Assembly: GCF_028281305.1 (NCBI RefSeq)
Contig: NZ_JANQKD010000096.1
Location: 1 to 64,000, forward strand
Source of the DNA: Pelagibius sp.
GTDB taxonomy: Bacteria; Pseudomonadota; Alphaproteobacteria; Kiloniellales; Kiloniellaceae
DNA: 64,000 bases
Direction of reading: 5' to 3'
Position numbers and translations under genes: made by a program. Positions 41,695 through 50,411 of this stretch are shown piece by piece; position 1 is the first letter of the stretch, and each line of letters opens with the position of its first letter. Below the pieces are notes generated by a model, which was given only the letters and a program-made list of their open reading frames with translations, did not search any database and was not told where the DNA came from.

Positions 41695-42750
41695 CTAACC
41701 TGCAGATCGTGCCGGCGCGGCGCTGCCATTCAGCAGGCGGGCAAAGAGATCGAGGTAGCGCGCGACAGCCACCTCTTCCGTGAATCCTTCTTCGAAGCGG
41801 CGGCGCCCGGCCTGGACCAGGCGCTCCGCCGTCTGCGGCTCGGCGATCAAACGCGCGACCGCCGCGGTCATGGCCTCTGCGTCGTCGACGGGCACCAGCA
41901 GGCCGTCCTCCTGGTCCCCGATCAGCCAGGAGGGCCCCTGGCTGGCCGCGGCCACCATCGGCACGCGGTACATCCAGCCTTCCAGCACCACGGAGCCCAG
42001 CGGTTCGTGGCGCGACGGCACAATGTAGACGTCAGCGGCGGCGAAATAGGGTGCCGGATCCTGCTGCCAACCGAGGAAGCGCACCCGCTCTGCAATCCCC
42101 AGGTCCTCGGCCTGGCGCTCCAGGGCCTGCCGCAGCGGCCCGTCGCCGGCCAGCCAGAGGTATGCGCCGGGAAGCCGCGCGACAGACTGCAGAAGGATGT
42201 CGAAAGCCTTGTTCTCGTGCAGCCGGCCGAGGGCGAAGAGCAGCGGCGCATCGGCCGGCGTGTCGAGCGCGCCGCGGTCCTGCGGATCGGCGCGACGGTC
42301 CTCGACGAAATTCGGGATCACGTGGATCCTGTCCTCGGGAAAACCTTCGCGCGCGCAGTAGGCCTTGATGTCGGGTGTGATGCAGACCAGATGGTCGCAG
42401 CGGCGGTAGTACTTCAGGTCATAGTAGCCGCCGAGGCGCGCCAGATGCAGGAAGTCGCCCTTGGGCATGGCGGCCGAGGCCCGGCTCATGTAGGTCAGCG
42501 CCAGCTCCGGGCGAAAGGCGGCGATCTCTCTTTTCAGGATGCGCCCGGTGCGACGATCGAAGAAGCCGCCGAAGGGCGCCGTCACCGGCTCGATGCCGCC
42601 CGCCCTCAGGATCGCCAGGCTTTCCGGATGCGGCCGGATGACCACCCGCTGTTCCACGCCCGCCCGTTTCAAAGCCAGACAGAGCCGCAGGAAATGCATC
42701 TCCGCGCCACCTTGCGGCGCACCGGCCAGGGCCTGCAGCAAGCGCGGCAT
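41695..42750 (-). CDS. GT4-family glycosyltransferase
   Basis: A 351-residue GT-B fold glycosyltransferase. It has the N-terminal GGAEMHFLRLCLAL nucleotide-sugar domain pattern, the LLFALGRLHENKAFDILLQ start of the C-terminal domain, and the E-x7-E-like region HEPLGSVVLEGW. It transfers a sugar from an activated donor onto a cell-surface acceptor in the cytoplasm. The ribosome site AGAGGGG precedes ATG 42748-42750. It is adjacent to a membrane protein and close to two GT9 transferases. These hint at an envelope-glycan neighbourhood, although they are not a contiguous operon. The acceptor is unknown. Confidence 0.87.
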   Translation of the reverse strand: MPRLLQALAGAPQGGAEMHFLRLCLALKRAGVEQRVVIRPHPESLAILRAGGIEPVTAPFGGFFDRRTGRILKREIAAFRPELALTYMSRASAAMPKGDFLHLARLGGYYDLKYYRRCDHLVCITPDIKAYCAREGFPEDRIHVIPNFVEDRRADPQDRGALDTPADAPLLFALGRLHENKAFDILLQSVARLPGAYLWLAGDGPLRQALERQAEDLGIAERVRFLGWQQDPAPYFAAADVYIVPSRHEPLGSVVLEGWMYRVPMVAAASQGPSWLIGDQEDGLLVPVDDAEAMTAAVARLIAEPQTAERLVQAGRRRFEEGFTEEVAVARYLDLFARLLNGSAAPARSAG

Positions 42751-42833
42751 GGACTGCGGTCACCCCTCTGGTTTGTCGGCCCGGCCAAGGCCGCGCTCCG
42801 GCGGCCTCGACACGGCGGTTGCGGTGAGTCGCT

Positions 42834-43589
42834 TCAGCTCGGCCCAGCCAGCCGCTGGGCAAGCAGGCGTTTGCGGAACACGACGAGATAGAAAAGGATG
42901 AAAAGAACGAAGTAGAGTTCCTGGATCTCGCTGGCGCGCTGGAAGATAACGATGTCCCAGAGGCCTTCGCTCTGCAGCCGCTCCCAGGTCTTCGCGAACT
43001 CCGCGATGACCGCGACCGGCAGGCAGACCAGCGGCGGCAGGAAGACCGCAAAGCGCCCCTGGCGGATCTGCGGACGCTTCAACGCCAGCAGCGGAATGAT
43101 GATACCGCCGACGATGACGCCGATCTCCAGCAGGCTGCGCGGCTTCTGATCAAACCACGAACTGGTGTTGTGGAGATTGGTCTCGCCCTGGTCGTTCAGC
43201 GCCTGCCAGCCCTCCGGCGTCACCCAGCCTACGTAGTGCTGGCCCCAGCTTGCCTCTTCACCGGCCAGGTAGATGCTGCCGAGCATGCCGAGCAGGATCC
43301 AGATGAAAATCAGCCTGTCACGCCGCGCCTCTGGCAGCGCGAGGATGCGCAGACAATAGACCACACTGATCAGCGGAATGATTACGTGGCTGCCCTCCAG
43401 AACGCCGACTTCGCTGCCGATGTAGGCTTCGTAGAACTTCAGGTCGGCATGGCCCGCCACAATCAGAACCAGAGCGACGGCGAGCGGCAGCCAGAGGAAT
43501 AGCCAGACGGGCAGCCGCTCCGCCTCTTGCAGGGGATGCCTGTCCGCCGCGCTGGCGGCCGAACCGATATGACTGCCTTGCTGGACCAC
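42834..43589 (-). CDS. Integral membrane protein with GEEASWGQ motif
   Basis: A 251-residue protein with about six to seven hydrophobic helices. The conserved-looking loop GEEASWGQHYVGWVTPE followed by NDQGETNLHN recurs in uncharacterised proteobacterial membrane proteins, where similar GEExSWGQ...GETNxHN stretches are found. I cannot attach a function. The start ATG 43587-43589 has no strong ribosome site. It lies upstream of the GT4 gene on the same strand. A role in envelope-lipid or glycan metabolism is only suggested by position. Confidence 0.75.
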   Translation of the reverse strand: MVQQGSHIGSAASAADRHPLQEAERLPVWLFLWLPLAVALVLIVAGHADLKFYEAYIGSEVGVLEGSHVIIPLISVVYCLRILALPEARRDRLIFIWILLGMLGSIYLAGEEASWGQHYVGWVTPEGWQALNDQGETNLHNTSSWFDQKPRSLLEIGVIVGGIIIPLLALKRPQIRQGRFAVFLPPLVCLPVAVIAEFAKTWERLQSEGLWDIVIFQRASEIQELYFVLFILFYLVVFRKRLLAQRLAGPS

Positions 43590-43724
43590 AGTTCCCGCTC
43601 ACTGCGCCGGGCCGACCGAACCATCAGCCCGCGCAAAGGTGCTTTGGAGCAAAAGTGACTTGGATATGTCATGGACGGCCCGACGATTCAATAGCGAGTC
43701 GATGCGGGGCAGTAGCAAGCTGCC

Positions 43725-45227
43725 TCAGCCAAGCGGAGCGAGGTAGCGGTCCCAGAGCGCGTTCCTGAACAGCACGTCCGGGTCCAGGCGGCGTTTCGCA
43801 GCCGCAAAGGCGGCGGCGGAGGGATAACCGCGCCCGAACTGCTCTGCAGTGGCATGCAGGCGATATGGCAGATAGTAGGTCCCGCCAAGGTCGAGGACAC
43901 GATCGATCAGACCGCGGGTCATGCGCGCCATGTCGGCCTCTGCGCGCTCCGACATTTCCTGGGAGAACAGCATCACGGCGGCAATGCGCGGCCCCGCCGC
44001 ATAGGCAAGCCGGCTGTCCGAGTCGGCGTCCACGAAGCGCAGGGTGATGTTGAGAAGCTCCTGAAAGGACGACGGGATGACGTCCCGGCAAGCGTCGACA
44101 AAGGCAGCAAAGCGGTCCGGCGCCACGAAGTATTCATGCAGAATATCCGTGCGCCCGGGGTCGCTGTCCCGCAACGTGGCGACGGGGACGTTCACCAGGG
44201 CATTGCGGGTGATCGCAGCGCTGCCGAGTTGCGGGGCGAGCTCGGTCTCCAGAAACCAGCGCAGGCTTTTTACGCGCTCCGACCCGACCTGGCCGCGCAG
44301 CACCGGGCGGGAGGCGCGGCTGAGAAAACCGGGGCCGGCTCCGTCAGGCAGATCCTCCTGATCCGCTGTCGGACGGTAGCTCACCAGGAGCCCTTCCTCG
44401 AAGAAGCGCTTGATCGAAACGTCGAGGCGGCCATAGGCCATCTGAACCGCCCCATCGCCTGAAAGCATCTCGGCAAAGCGCTTACCCAGGTCGCCCGCCG
44501 GCATGACTTCGAAGGCCGGGGCGAGTCGGGCGTTGGGAACCATGTCCAGTTCCAGATCGATGATCGCCCCGGTCAGCCCGTAGCCGCCGAGGGTCATGGC
44601 AAAGAGATCCGGGTTCTCGTCGCGGGCGCAGCGCACCACATCCCCGTCCGGCAGCATCAGCCGCAGCGAGCGCAAGCTGCTGCCGAAGGGGCCGAAGGGC
44701 ACCGGCCAGCCGTGTGCGTTGACGGCGCAGGTTCCCGCGACGGCAAAGTCGTTGTTCGACTGCAGGATCTTCGGCGAGAAGCCGAGCGTGTCCAAAGCGG
44801 CGATCACCCGGTTCCATCGGGTTCCCGCAGCGACCCGATAAACGCCCGCCGCGCTGTCCGCCTCCAGCCAGTTCTGGTCCAGCGTCACCGCCGTGCCGCC
44901 CCGGGCCAGGCTCTGCCCGCCCATGGAGTGTCGGGCCCCGCCGAGAGCGAAGGGCCGACCCGCCGCCCGTGCCGTGCCGAGTTCCGCGCGCAAGGCCGTG
45001 ACGAAGGCTTCCTCCGGATCGGCCTCCATGACCAGGTGTTTGGCCACCGGGGTGGGATTGAGCAGGCTGGCGTCGTTCAGCAGGGTTGCGCCGGACGATT
45101 CGGAAGCCGCCGCATCCGGGTAGGGCCGGCCGAAGGGAGCCTTGGGTTCCGATGCGTATTGCGCACCCGCAACGCCGATGGCCGCCCCGGAACCAGCCAG
45201 AAAGGCCCGGCGTGTCCACTTGCCCAT
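43725..45227 (-). CDS. Tat-exported FAD-linked oxidase (aldonolactone oxidase-like)
   Basis: A 500-residue FAD oxidoreductase. The N-terminus has a Tat signal, TRRAFLAGSGAAIGVAG. The FAD domain shows GGARHSMGGQS with the His typical of the vanillyl-alcohol-oxidase/D-arabinono-lactone oxidase group, and VAGTCAVNAHG as the second FAD loop. The C-terminus carries YLPYRLHATAEQFGRGYPS, as in sugar-lactone oxidases. It probably oxidises a sugar or polyol lactone in the periplasm. ATG 45225-45227 follows GGGAGGGG. It is followed on its strand by the membrane protein gene 135 bases downstream; no direct operon partner is clear. Confidence 0.85.
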   Translation of the reverse strand: MGKWTRRAFLAGSGAAIGVAGAQYASEPKAPFGRPYPDAAASESSGATLLNDASLLNPTPVAKHLVMEADPEEAFVTALRAELGTARAAGRPFALGGARHSMGGQSLARGGTAVTLDQNWLEADSAAGVYRVAAGTRWNRVIAALDTLGFSPKILQSNNDFAVAGTCAVNAHGWPVPFGPFGSSLRSLRLMLPDGDVVRCARDENPDLFAMTLGGYGLTGAIIDLELDMVPNARLAPAFEVMPAGDLGKRFAEMLSGDGAVQMAYGRLDVSIKRFFEEGLLVSYRPTADQEDLPDGAGPGFLSRASRPVLRGQVGSERVKSLRWFLETELAPQLGSAAITRNALVNVPVATLRDSDPGRTDILHEYFVAPDRFAAFVDACRDVIPSSFQELLNITLRFVDADSDSRLAYAAGPRIAAVMLFSQEMSERAEADMARMTRGLIDRVLDLGGTYYLPYRLHATAEQFGRGYPSAAAFAAAKRRLDPDVLFRNALWDRYLAPLG

Positions 45228-45530
45228 TACCCCTCCCTTTCCTTCCCAGTCGATTGAGGGCGGCGGATTGAAGGCCGCGGAAGCGCGGCTGCAGGTCAGT
45301 CTCGCGGGCGGCTCCTGGGGTTCACTGCGGCAGCAGGCGGAGCGCCGCTTTGCCGACCAGACCAGCCGCTGCGGTTGGATCGTGGGATTGAGTGAGGAGG
45401 ATTCCACGATTCTCCCGCCGGTGACAACGCGGGTCCCCCGCCGGTGACAACGCGGGCGGCGCGGCTGCACGCACGAAGCTTTTGTTGCGTGCCCGATGCT
45501 CAGCGGGCTAGATGCGCGGCGAGCCATTCC
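45228..45530. other. Divergent intergenic region with tandem hairpin repeats
   Basis: About 300 bases between the FAD oxidase and the first GT9 gene. CCCGCCGGTGACAACGCGGG occurs twice, at 45414-45433 and 45437-45456, period 23. Each copy can fold because CCCGC pairs with GCGGG. They lie about 75 bases upstream of the GT9 start. No other feature was found. Confidence 0.65.
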
Positions 45531-46487
45531 ATGACCACCATGCCCGCCGAGCCTTCAGACCAGAGTCCAGAGCAGATCCTCGTCATCAAGCTTTCCGCTT
45601 TCGGCGACTTCGTGCTCTCCATCGCCAGTTTTCAGGCGATCCGCGCCCACCACCGGAGCGCGCGGATCACCCTGATGACGACCGCGCCCTTCCGCGCGAT
45701 GGCGGAAGCCAGCGGCTGCTTCGACCGGATCTGGATCGACCGCCGCCCGAAGTGGTGGCAGGCCGGAGTCTGGCTGACCCTGCGCCAGCGCCTGAACGAG
45801 GCCGGCTTCGCCCGGGTCTACGACCTGCAGCGCTCCGACCGCAGCGGAGCCTACTTCCGACTGCTGAAGGCCCCCAAGCCCGAGTGGGTCGGCATCGTTC
45901 CGGGCGCCTCCCACCGCTATGTCATGCCGGCGGGGCCTGCGACCCACATCTGCGCGCGGGAGGCCGACCAACTCGCGCTGGCGGGCGTGCCGCATCCGGG
46001 CCTGCCTGACCTCTCGTTCATGACCGCCGACCTGTCGGCGCTGGACCTGCCGCCGCGTTATGCCCTGCTGGTGCCCGGCGGCGCGGCACACAGGCCTGGA
46101 AAGCGCTGGCCTGCGGAGCGCTATGCCGCCCTGGCCCGTCACCTGCTCGACCGCGGCCTCACGCCGCTGTTGCTCGGGGCAGAGCCAGAGCGGACCGAGA
46201 TCGCGCGAATTGCCGAAGCAGTGCCCGGGGCCCGCGACCTCTGCGGCCGGACCCCGATGATGGCGCTGGCCGCGCTCGGCCGGGGCGCCGCTCTTGCAGT
46301 CGGCAACGACACCGGCCCCATGCACCTGATCGCCGCCGCCGGCGCACCCTCACTGGTGCTCTACTCCCACGACTCCGATCCGGCGAAGATCGCGCCGCGC
46401 GGACCCAGCGTGGCAACGCTCAGGCGCCCGTCGCTGACGGATCTCAGCCTCGAAGAGGTGCTGGCTGCCTTGCCACCGGCGCGCTAA
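45531..46487 (+). CDS. GT9-family (heptosyltransferase-like) glycosyltransferase
   Basis: A 318-residue GT9 transferase. The N-terminal VIKLSAFGDFVLSIASFQAI pattern and the C-terminal donor site AVGNDTGPMHLIAAAGAPSL are typical of ADP-heptose:LPS heptosyltransferases. It transfers a sugar to the LPS core at the inner face of the cytoplasmic membrane. ATG 45531 and ATG 45540 are both possible; the former is used. Its stop overlaps that of the convergent second GT9 gene. Heptose is not proven, since GT9 enzymes in this group may use other nucleotide sugars. Confidence 0.88.
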   Translation: MTTMPAEPSDQSPEQILVIKLSAFGDFVLSIASFQAIRAHHRSARITLMTTAPFRAMAEASGCFDRIWIDRRPKWWQAGVWLTLRQRLNEAGFARVYDLQRSDRSGAYFRLLKAPKPEWVGIVPGASHRYVMPAGPATHICAREADQLALAGVPHPGLPDLSFMTADLSALDLPPRYALLVPGGAAHRPGKRWPAERYAALARHLLDRGLTPLLLGAEPERTEIARIAEAVPGARDLCGRTPMMALAALGRGAALAVGNDTGPMHLIAAAGAPSLVLYSHDSDPAKIAPRGPSVATLRRPSLTDLSLEEVLAALPPAR

Positions 46488-47437
46488 CCGCCCGTCGTCC
46501 TGGACCAGAGGTCCCGGGCTGCCATCTCGGCGGCATCGACGGTGAGGCTCTCCATGAAACAGGCCTTGGCGGCGAAGTCGAAGCCCGGCACGCCGGTCAG
46601 CGCCTCGAAGCTTTCGGGCGTGCGCACGAAGGCCGCCTTCGGCCCCCAGGGGCGGTAGCGCGCTTCCGGGCTTGGGCCGAAGAGACCCAGCGTCGGCACC
46701 CCCGCCGCCGCGGCCAGATGCATGAGGCCGGAGTCGTTGCCGATGAAGAGATCGGCGCGGCGGAGACAGGCAGCGACTTGCAGCAGGTCGCCGCAGTCGA
46801 TCAGATCGACGCCGCGCCCCCCGGCCGCAGCCAGCACCGGCGCCGCCTGGGCACGCTCATGGGGTGCGGCGAAGACCGCAACCCGCGCCCCGGGCAGCGG
46901 TCCCTGCGGCTCCGTCAGGCGCGCGGCCAGTTCGGCAAAGCGCTCGCCCGGCCACTGCTTGCCCATCCAGTTGGCCGCCGGGGCGACCGCGAGTACCGGC
47001 CCGCCCGCCGGCAGCAGCGCGGCGGCGCGCGCCTCGGCCTCCGGCGACAGCCAGACGGTGGGGGCCGGCGGCGGCGAGAGGCCGAGCAGATCGCCCAGTT
47101 CCTCCACCCGGTGGCGCCCGCGCCGGCGCTTGCCGATGACGATGCGCTGTCCCGTCCAGAGCAGATACGCGGTGGCCGAGCCGCGCAGGTCGACGACGAT
47201 GCCCCAGCGCCTGGGCACCGCCTGCCCCCAGAGCTTCAGCCAGTGGCGGCTGTAGCTCTGCTTGTCGATGGCGATGATCCGTTCCAGCCCCGGCAACGCT
47301 TGAAACAGCGGTGCCGACAGGCGGCCCACCGCCACGGTGACCCGGATGCCCGGATGCCGGGTGAGCAGGTGGTCCAAGAGGCCGGTGGACAGCACCGCAT
47401 CGCCGATGCGGGTGGCGGTGATGAAAAGCAGGCGCAT
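46484..47437 (-). CDS. GT9-family glycosyltransferase, second copy
   Basis: A 317-residue GT9 enzyme. It shows FITATRIGDAVLSTGLLDHLL at the N-terminus and the donor-binding FIGNDSGLMHLAAAAGVPTLGLFGPS at the C-terminus, both hallmarks of heptosyltransferase-fold enzymes. It is convergent with the preceding GT9 gene with a four-base overlap of the stops, so the pair are not an operon even though they probably work on the same LPS core. The identity between the two is modest. The start ATG 47435-47437 is the first in frame. Confidence 0.88.
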   Translation of the reverse strand: MRLLFITATRIGDAVLSTGLLDHLLTRHPGIRVTVAVGRLSAPLFQALPGLERIIAIDKQSYSRHWLKLWGQAVPRRWGIVVDLRGSATAYLLWTGQRIVIGKRRRGRHRVEELGDLLGLSPPPAPTVWLSPEAEARAAALLPAGGPVLAVAPAANWMGKQWPGERFAELAARLTEPQGPLPGARVAVFAAPHERAQAAPVLAAAGGRGVDLIDCGDLLQVAACLRRADLFIGNDSGLMHLAAAAGVPTLGLFGPSPEARYRPWGPKAAFVRTPESFEALTGVPGFDFAAKACFMESLTVDAAEMAARDLWSRTTGG

Positions 47438-47544
47438 GGCGCCGCTTATAGAGGCGCGGTCTCAGCTTGGCAAAGGGCCTTGCGCCGGGCAGCAGGGGAT
47501 GCCACCTCTAGGGGATCGGACACCCCGAAAGGAACTGAACCCTC

Positions 47545-48489
47545 ATGAGCGACGCCAAGGCGGTCATTCTCGACCATCGCGGTCTGCTGCGCATCGGCGG
47601 CGCCGACCGGGTCGACTTCCTGCAGGGTATCGTCTCCAACGACGTGGCGCAGGTCTCGGCCGGCCGGACCGTCTGGTCAGCCTTCCTCACGCCGCAGGGC
47701 AAGTTCCTGCACGAGTTCTTCCTGGCAGCAGAGGGGGCCGCAGGAGGAGCCGCAGAGGGGACTGCTGAAGGCGAAACCTTCCTGCTGGACTGCGAGGCCG
47801 AGCGCCGCGCTGATCTCGCCCGGCGGCTGAAGCTCTACAAGCTGCGCTCTCAGGTCACGGTCGAGGACGCCAGCGAGGACTACGCGGTCGCCGCGCTGTT
47901 CGGCGACGACGCTCTGGCAAAGCTCGGGCTGGCCGAGGAGCCCGGCACCACTGCCTCCTTCGGCGGCGGCCTGGCCTTCGTCGACCCGCGCCTGGCCCGG
48001 CTCGGCGCCCGCGCCATCCTGCCCAAGGCCGGCGCTGCGGCGGCTCTAACGGAGGCCGGGTTCACCGAAGCCAGCCTTGAAGACTACGACCGCCGGCGCA
48101 TTGCCGCGGGCGCGCCCGACGGCAGCCGCGACATGGAGGTCGAGCGGTCCATCCTTCTGGAAAACGGCTTCGACGAGCTGCACGGCGTCGACTGGGACAA
48201 GGGCTGTTTCATGGGCCAGGAGCTGACCGCGCGCACCAAGTACCGCGCCCTCATCAAGAAGCGCCTGCTGCCGGTGGAGATCGAAGGCCCCCTGCCCGAG
48301 ACCGGCAGCGCCGTCACCCGCGACGGCAAGAACGCCGGCGTGCTGCGCTCGGTGGTGGCCGGGGAAGGCGGCACGGCCCTCGGCCTCGCCCTCCTGCGCC
48401 TGGACTCCCTCGGCGAACGCTACGACGCGCCGCTGATGGCCGGCGACGCCAAGGTCACCGCCCGGAAACCCGACTGGGCGGAGTTTTAG
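47545..48489 (+). CDS. ygfZ: Folate-binding Fe-S cluster maintenance protein YgfZ
   Basis: A 314-residue aminomethyltransferase-fold protein. The family hallmark KGCFMGQEL (conserved Cys in KGCYxGQE) is present near residue 225. The N-terminal segment LLRIGGADRVDFLQGIVSND is characteristic. YgfZ/IBA57-type proteins help assemble or repair Fe-S clusters in enzymes such as MiaB, and bind folate. A short acidic Gly/Ala-rich insertion occurs around residues 68-80 (AAGGAAEGTAEG), which is a local low-complexity loop. The ATG 47545 fits the family start. It is monocistronic between a GT9 gene on the other strand and a palindromic repeat region. Confidence 0.92.
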   Translation: MSDAKAVILDHRGLLRIGGADRVDFLQGIVSNDVAQVSAGRTVWSAFLTPQGKFLHEFFLAAEGAAGGAAEGTAEGETFLLDCEAERRADLARRLKLYKLRSQVTVEDASEDYAVAALFGDDALAKLGLAEEPGTTASFGGGLAFVDPRLARLGARAILPKAGAAAALTEAGFTEASLEDYDRRRIAAGAPDGSRDMEVERSILLENGFDELHGVDWDKGCFMGQELTARTKYRALIKKRLLPVEIEGPLPETGSAVTRDGKNAGVLRSVVAGEGGTALGLALLRLDSLGERYDAPLMAGDAKVTARKPDWAEF

Positions 48490-48519
48490 GCTGTACTTGT
48501 CGGCATTCGGTCTTGAGGT

Positions 48520-48640
48520 CCATGCTTCGAGACGCGGCTTCGCCGCTCCTCAGCATGAGGAATTCAAAGCCGCCTCACCCTGAGGAGGACGCGAAGCGGC
48601 CGTCTCGAAGGGTGGATGCTCGGGTCGAGCCCGAGCATGA
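48520..48640. repeat. Intergenic palindromic repeat cluster
   Basis: Two inverted partners, CATGCTTCGAGACG...CTCAGCATGAGG (48521-48560) and CCTCACCCTGAGGA...CTCGAAGGGTGG (48573-48615), can pair over some 40 bases. A third hairpin ATGCTCGGG/CCCGAGCAT (48616-48624, 48630-48638) follows. Such elements are found between genes in many alphaproteobacteria. They lie between two convergent genes, ygfZ and meaB. Confidence 0.8.
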
Positions 48641-48656
48641 CCTCGAAACGGCGTCC

Positions 48657-49595
48657 CTAATCCGCGATTGCCGCCGAGAGGTCGGCGAGGCGTTCGTAGG
48701 GGGAGTCGCCGCGGTCGAGGTTGAGGCGGCAGCCGATGATTTCGGCCCGCTTCACCCCTTCCCGCCCGAAGCGGGTGCGCAGGGCCTCGGCGAACCAGAT
48801 CCGCGCGTTGGTGTGTCGGCGCTTCTCCAGGCGCCCGGCATCGGCCAGCCAGGCGGCGTGACGGTCGACGGCGGCGACCAGGGGCGCGATGCCGTCGCCA
48901 CGCTGGGCGGCCACCGGCAGGATCGGCACTTTCCAGCCATTGGGACGGCGCTGATGGGTCAGCGCGGCGCGCAGATCCGCCTGGCTGCGCTGCGCGGCTT
49001 CCATGTCCGCCTTGGTGACCACCGCCAGGTCCGGAATCTCCATGATCCCGGCCTTCATGAACTGCAGGGAGTCGCCGGAGCCGGGTTGCACGCAGAAGAC
49101 CACGGTGTCGGCGACCCAGGCCACGTCGGTCTCCGACTGGCCGACGCCGACGGTTTCGATCAGCACCACGTCGTAGACCGCGCGCATCAGCAACATGCCG
49201 GCGACGGTGAGTTCCGCCAGACCGCCCAGGCGGTCGCGCGCCGCCATGGAGCGCACGAAGACCCCGCCATCCTCCGGATCGGTCATGAGCCTGAGGCGGT
49301 CGCCCAGCAGGGCCCCGCCGCTACGCCGCGACGAGGGATCGACGGCAATCACACCCACCGTCCGCCCGGCGCCGCGCAGCTCCGGCAGCAGCGCGCCCAG
49401 AAGGGTCGACTTGCCCACCCCCGGCGGCCCGGTGACCCCGATGACGTGACCCCTGGGCGCCGCAAAGGCGGCATCCAGCAGCGCCACCGTGTCCGGTGCC
49501 TCCGGCGCCGATTCGAGCACGGCCAGGGCCTCCGCCATGGCGGCTTTGCCGCCGGCGACGAGATCCTTCAGGGTCATGGCATGCCCGATGGTCAT
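48657..49595 (-). CDS. meaB: Methylmalonyl-CoA mutase-associated GTPase MeaB
   Basis: A 312-residue SIMIBI-class G3E GTPase. Walker A reads GPPGVGKST, and VLIETVGVGQSE, the switch region and VVTKADMEA (G4) are all seen. MeaB protects and reloads B12-dependent methylmalonyl-CoA mutase. ATG 49593-49595 is used; ATG 49577 is a possible alternative since both have weak ribosome sites. The mutase genes are not in the window. MeaB fits with propionyl-CoA production by the AcuI-like reductase at 25.5 kb, but that link is indirect. It ends in the palindromic repeat region. Confidence 0.9.
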   Translation of the reverse strand: MTIGHAMTLKDLVAGGKAAMAEALAVLESAPEAPDTVALLDAAFAAPRGHVIGVTGPPGVGKSTLLGALLPELRGAGRTVGVIAVDPSSRRSGGALLGDRLRLMTDPEDGGVFVRSMAARDRLGGLAELTVAGMLLMRAVYDVVLIETVGVGQSETDVAWVADTVVFCVQPGSGDSLQFMKAGIMEIPDLAVVTKADMEAAQRSQADLRAALTHQRRPNGWKVPILPVAAQRGDGIAPLVAAVDRHAAWLADAGRLEKRRHTNARIWFAEALRTRFGREGVKRAEIIGCRLNLDRGDSPYERLADLSAAIAD

Positions 49596-49812
49596 GACAG
49601 TTAGTTGGCCGTGTCGCGGCGACGCGGTCAAGGGCGAAGAGGAGTCTTGAAGCCTTCTTCACCGGGATTTGCGCGCCGGGATCTTAATGGCGGGGTTTGG
49701 GTGGCGGGATTTGAGTGCCGGCCTTTGCTTGATCTGTCTCAAGGCAAAAATCGCCGCACCTGCGTAATCTCCAGGCAAAAGGTCGCCACCCGGCGCACCC
49801 ATCTCAGAAAGA

Positions 49813-49840
49813 CAGGACCTGTCCTGCTTAGGAGGTTGTA
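49813..49840 (+). promoter_or_regulatory. Possible RNA thermometer over the hsp20 ribosome site
   Basis: TCCT (49822-49825), loop GCTT, AGGA (49830-49833) can fold so that the ribosome site AGGAGG before ATG 49841 is paired. A competing hairpin CAGGAC/GTCCTG (49813-49818, 49821-49826) lies just upstream. The arrangement is like the 3' hairpin of ROSE elements in front of alphaproteobacterial small heat-shock genes. The fold is by eye. Confidence 0.45.
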
Positions 49841-50332
49841 ATGGCCCTCAAAGATCTGACCCCCTGGCCGCACGGCAAGGCCGGTGCGGCATCCTCCCTC
49901 TCCGACCTGCACCGCGAAGTCGACCGCGTGTTCGACGACTTCTGGCGCGGCTTCGGGCGCCCCTCCCTCTTTGCCGGCAACGGCGAAAGTGCAAGCTTCG
50001 ATATCCGTGTCGACACCAGCGAGGACGACAAGGCCTATCACGTCACCGCCGAAATGCCCGGCATGACCGAAAAGGACGTCGAGGTCACCTTCGCCGACAA
50101 CCGGCTGACGATCTCCGGCGAGAAGAAGGAGGAAAAGGACGTCAAGGAGGAGAACTATCACCGCCGTGAGCGATCCTTCGGCAGCTTCCGCCGCTCCTTC
50201 ACCCTGCCGGCCGACATCGACGAAGCGAAGATCGCCGCCACCTTCAAGGACGGCGTGATGACCGTCGATCTGCCGAAGACCAAGACCGCCCAGAAGAAGG
50301 CGAAGAAGATCACCATCTCGCGCGGCAAGTAA
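49841..50332 (+). CDS. Small heat-shock protein (Hsp20)
   Basis: A 163-residue alpha-crystallin-domain chaperone. The domain runs from about 48 to 150, with the conserved AEMPGMTEKDVEVTFADNRLTISGEKK and the A-x-x-x-x-G-V-M signature AATFKDGVMTVDLPK. A C-terminal I-T-I motif for oligomerisation follows in KKITISRGK. It keeps unfolding proteins soluble during stress. The start ATG follows AGGAGG, which may be hidden in a hairpin. A strong terminator follows after about 30 bases, so it is monocistronic. Its flanks are meaB and a membrane protein, with no other chaperone gene. Confidence 0.95.
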   Translation: MALKDLTPWPHGKAGAASSLSDLHREVDRVFDDFWRGFGRPSLFAGNGESASFDIRVDTSEDDKAYHVTAEMPGMTEKDVEVTFADNRLTISGEKKEEKDVKEENYHRRERSFGSFRRSFTLPADIDEAKIAATFKDGVMTVDLPKTKTAQKKAKKITISRGK

Positions 50333-50360
50333 GCCGCCAAAGCTTCTCGATCCGTCCTGA

Positions 50361-50395
50361 CCCGGGCCGCCCTCCAACGGCCCGGGTTCGTTTTT
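50361..50395 (+). terminator. Rho-independent terminator of hsp20
   Basis: A nine-base stem CCCGGGCCG (50361-50369) and CGGCCCGGG (50378-50386) with loop CCCTCCAA is followed by TTCGTTTTT. It begins 28 bases after the hsp20 stop and is oriented on the plus strand. Confidence 0.88.
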
Positions 50396-50411
50396 GGGCG
50401 CTTCAGGTCGC

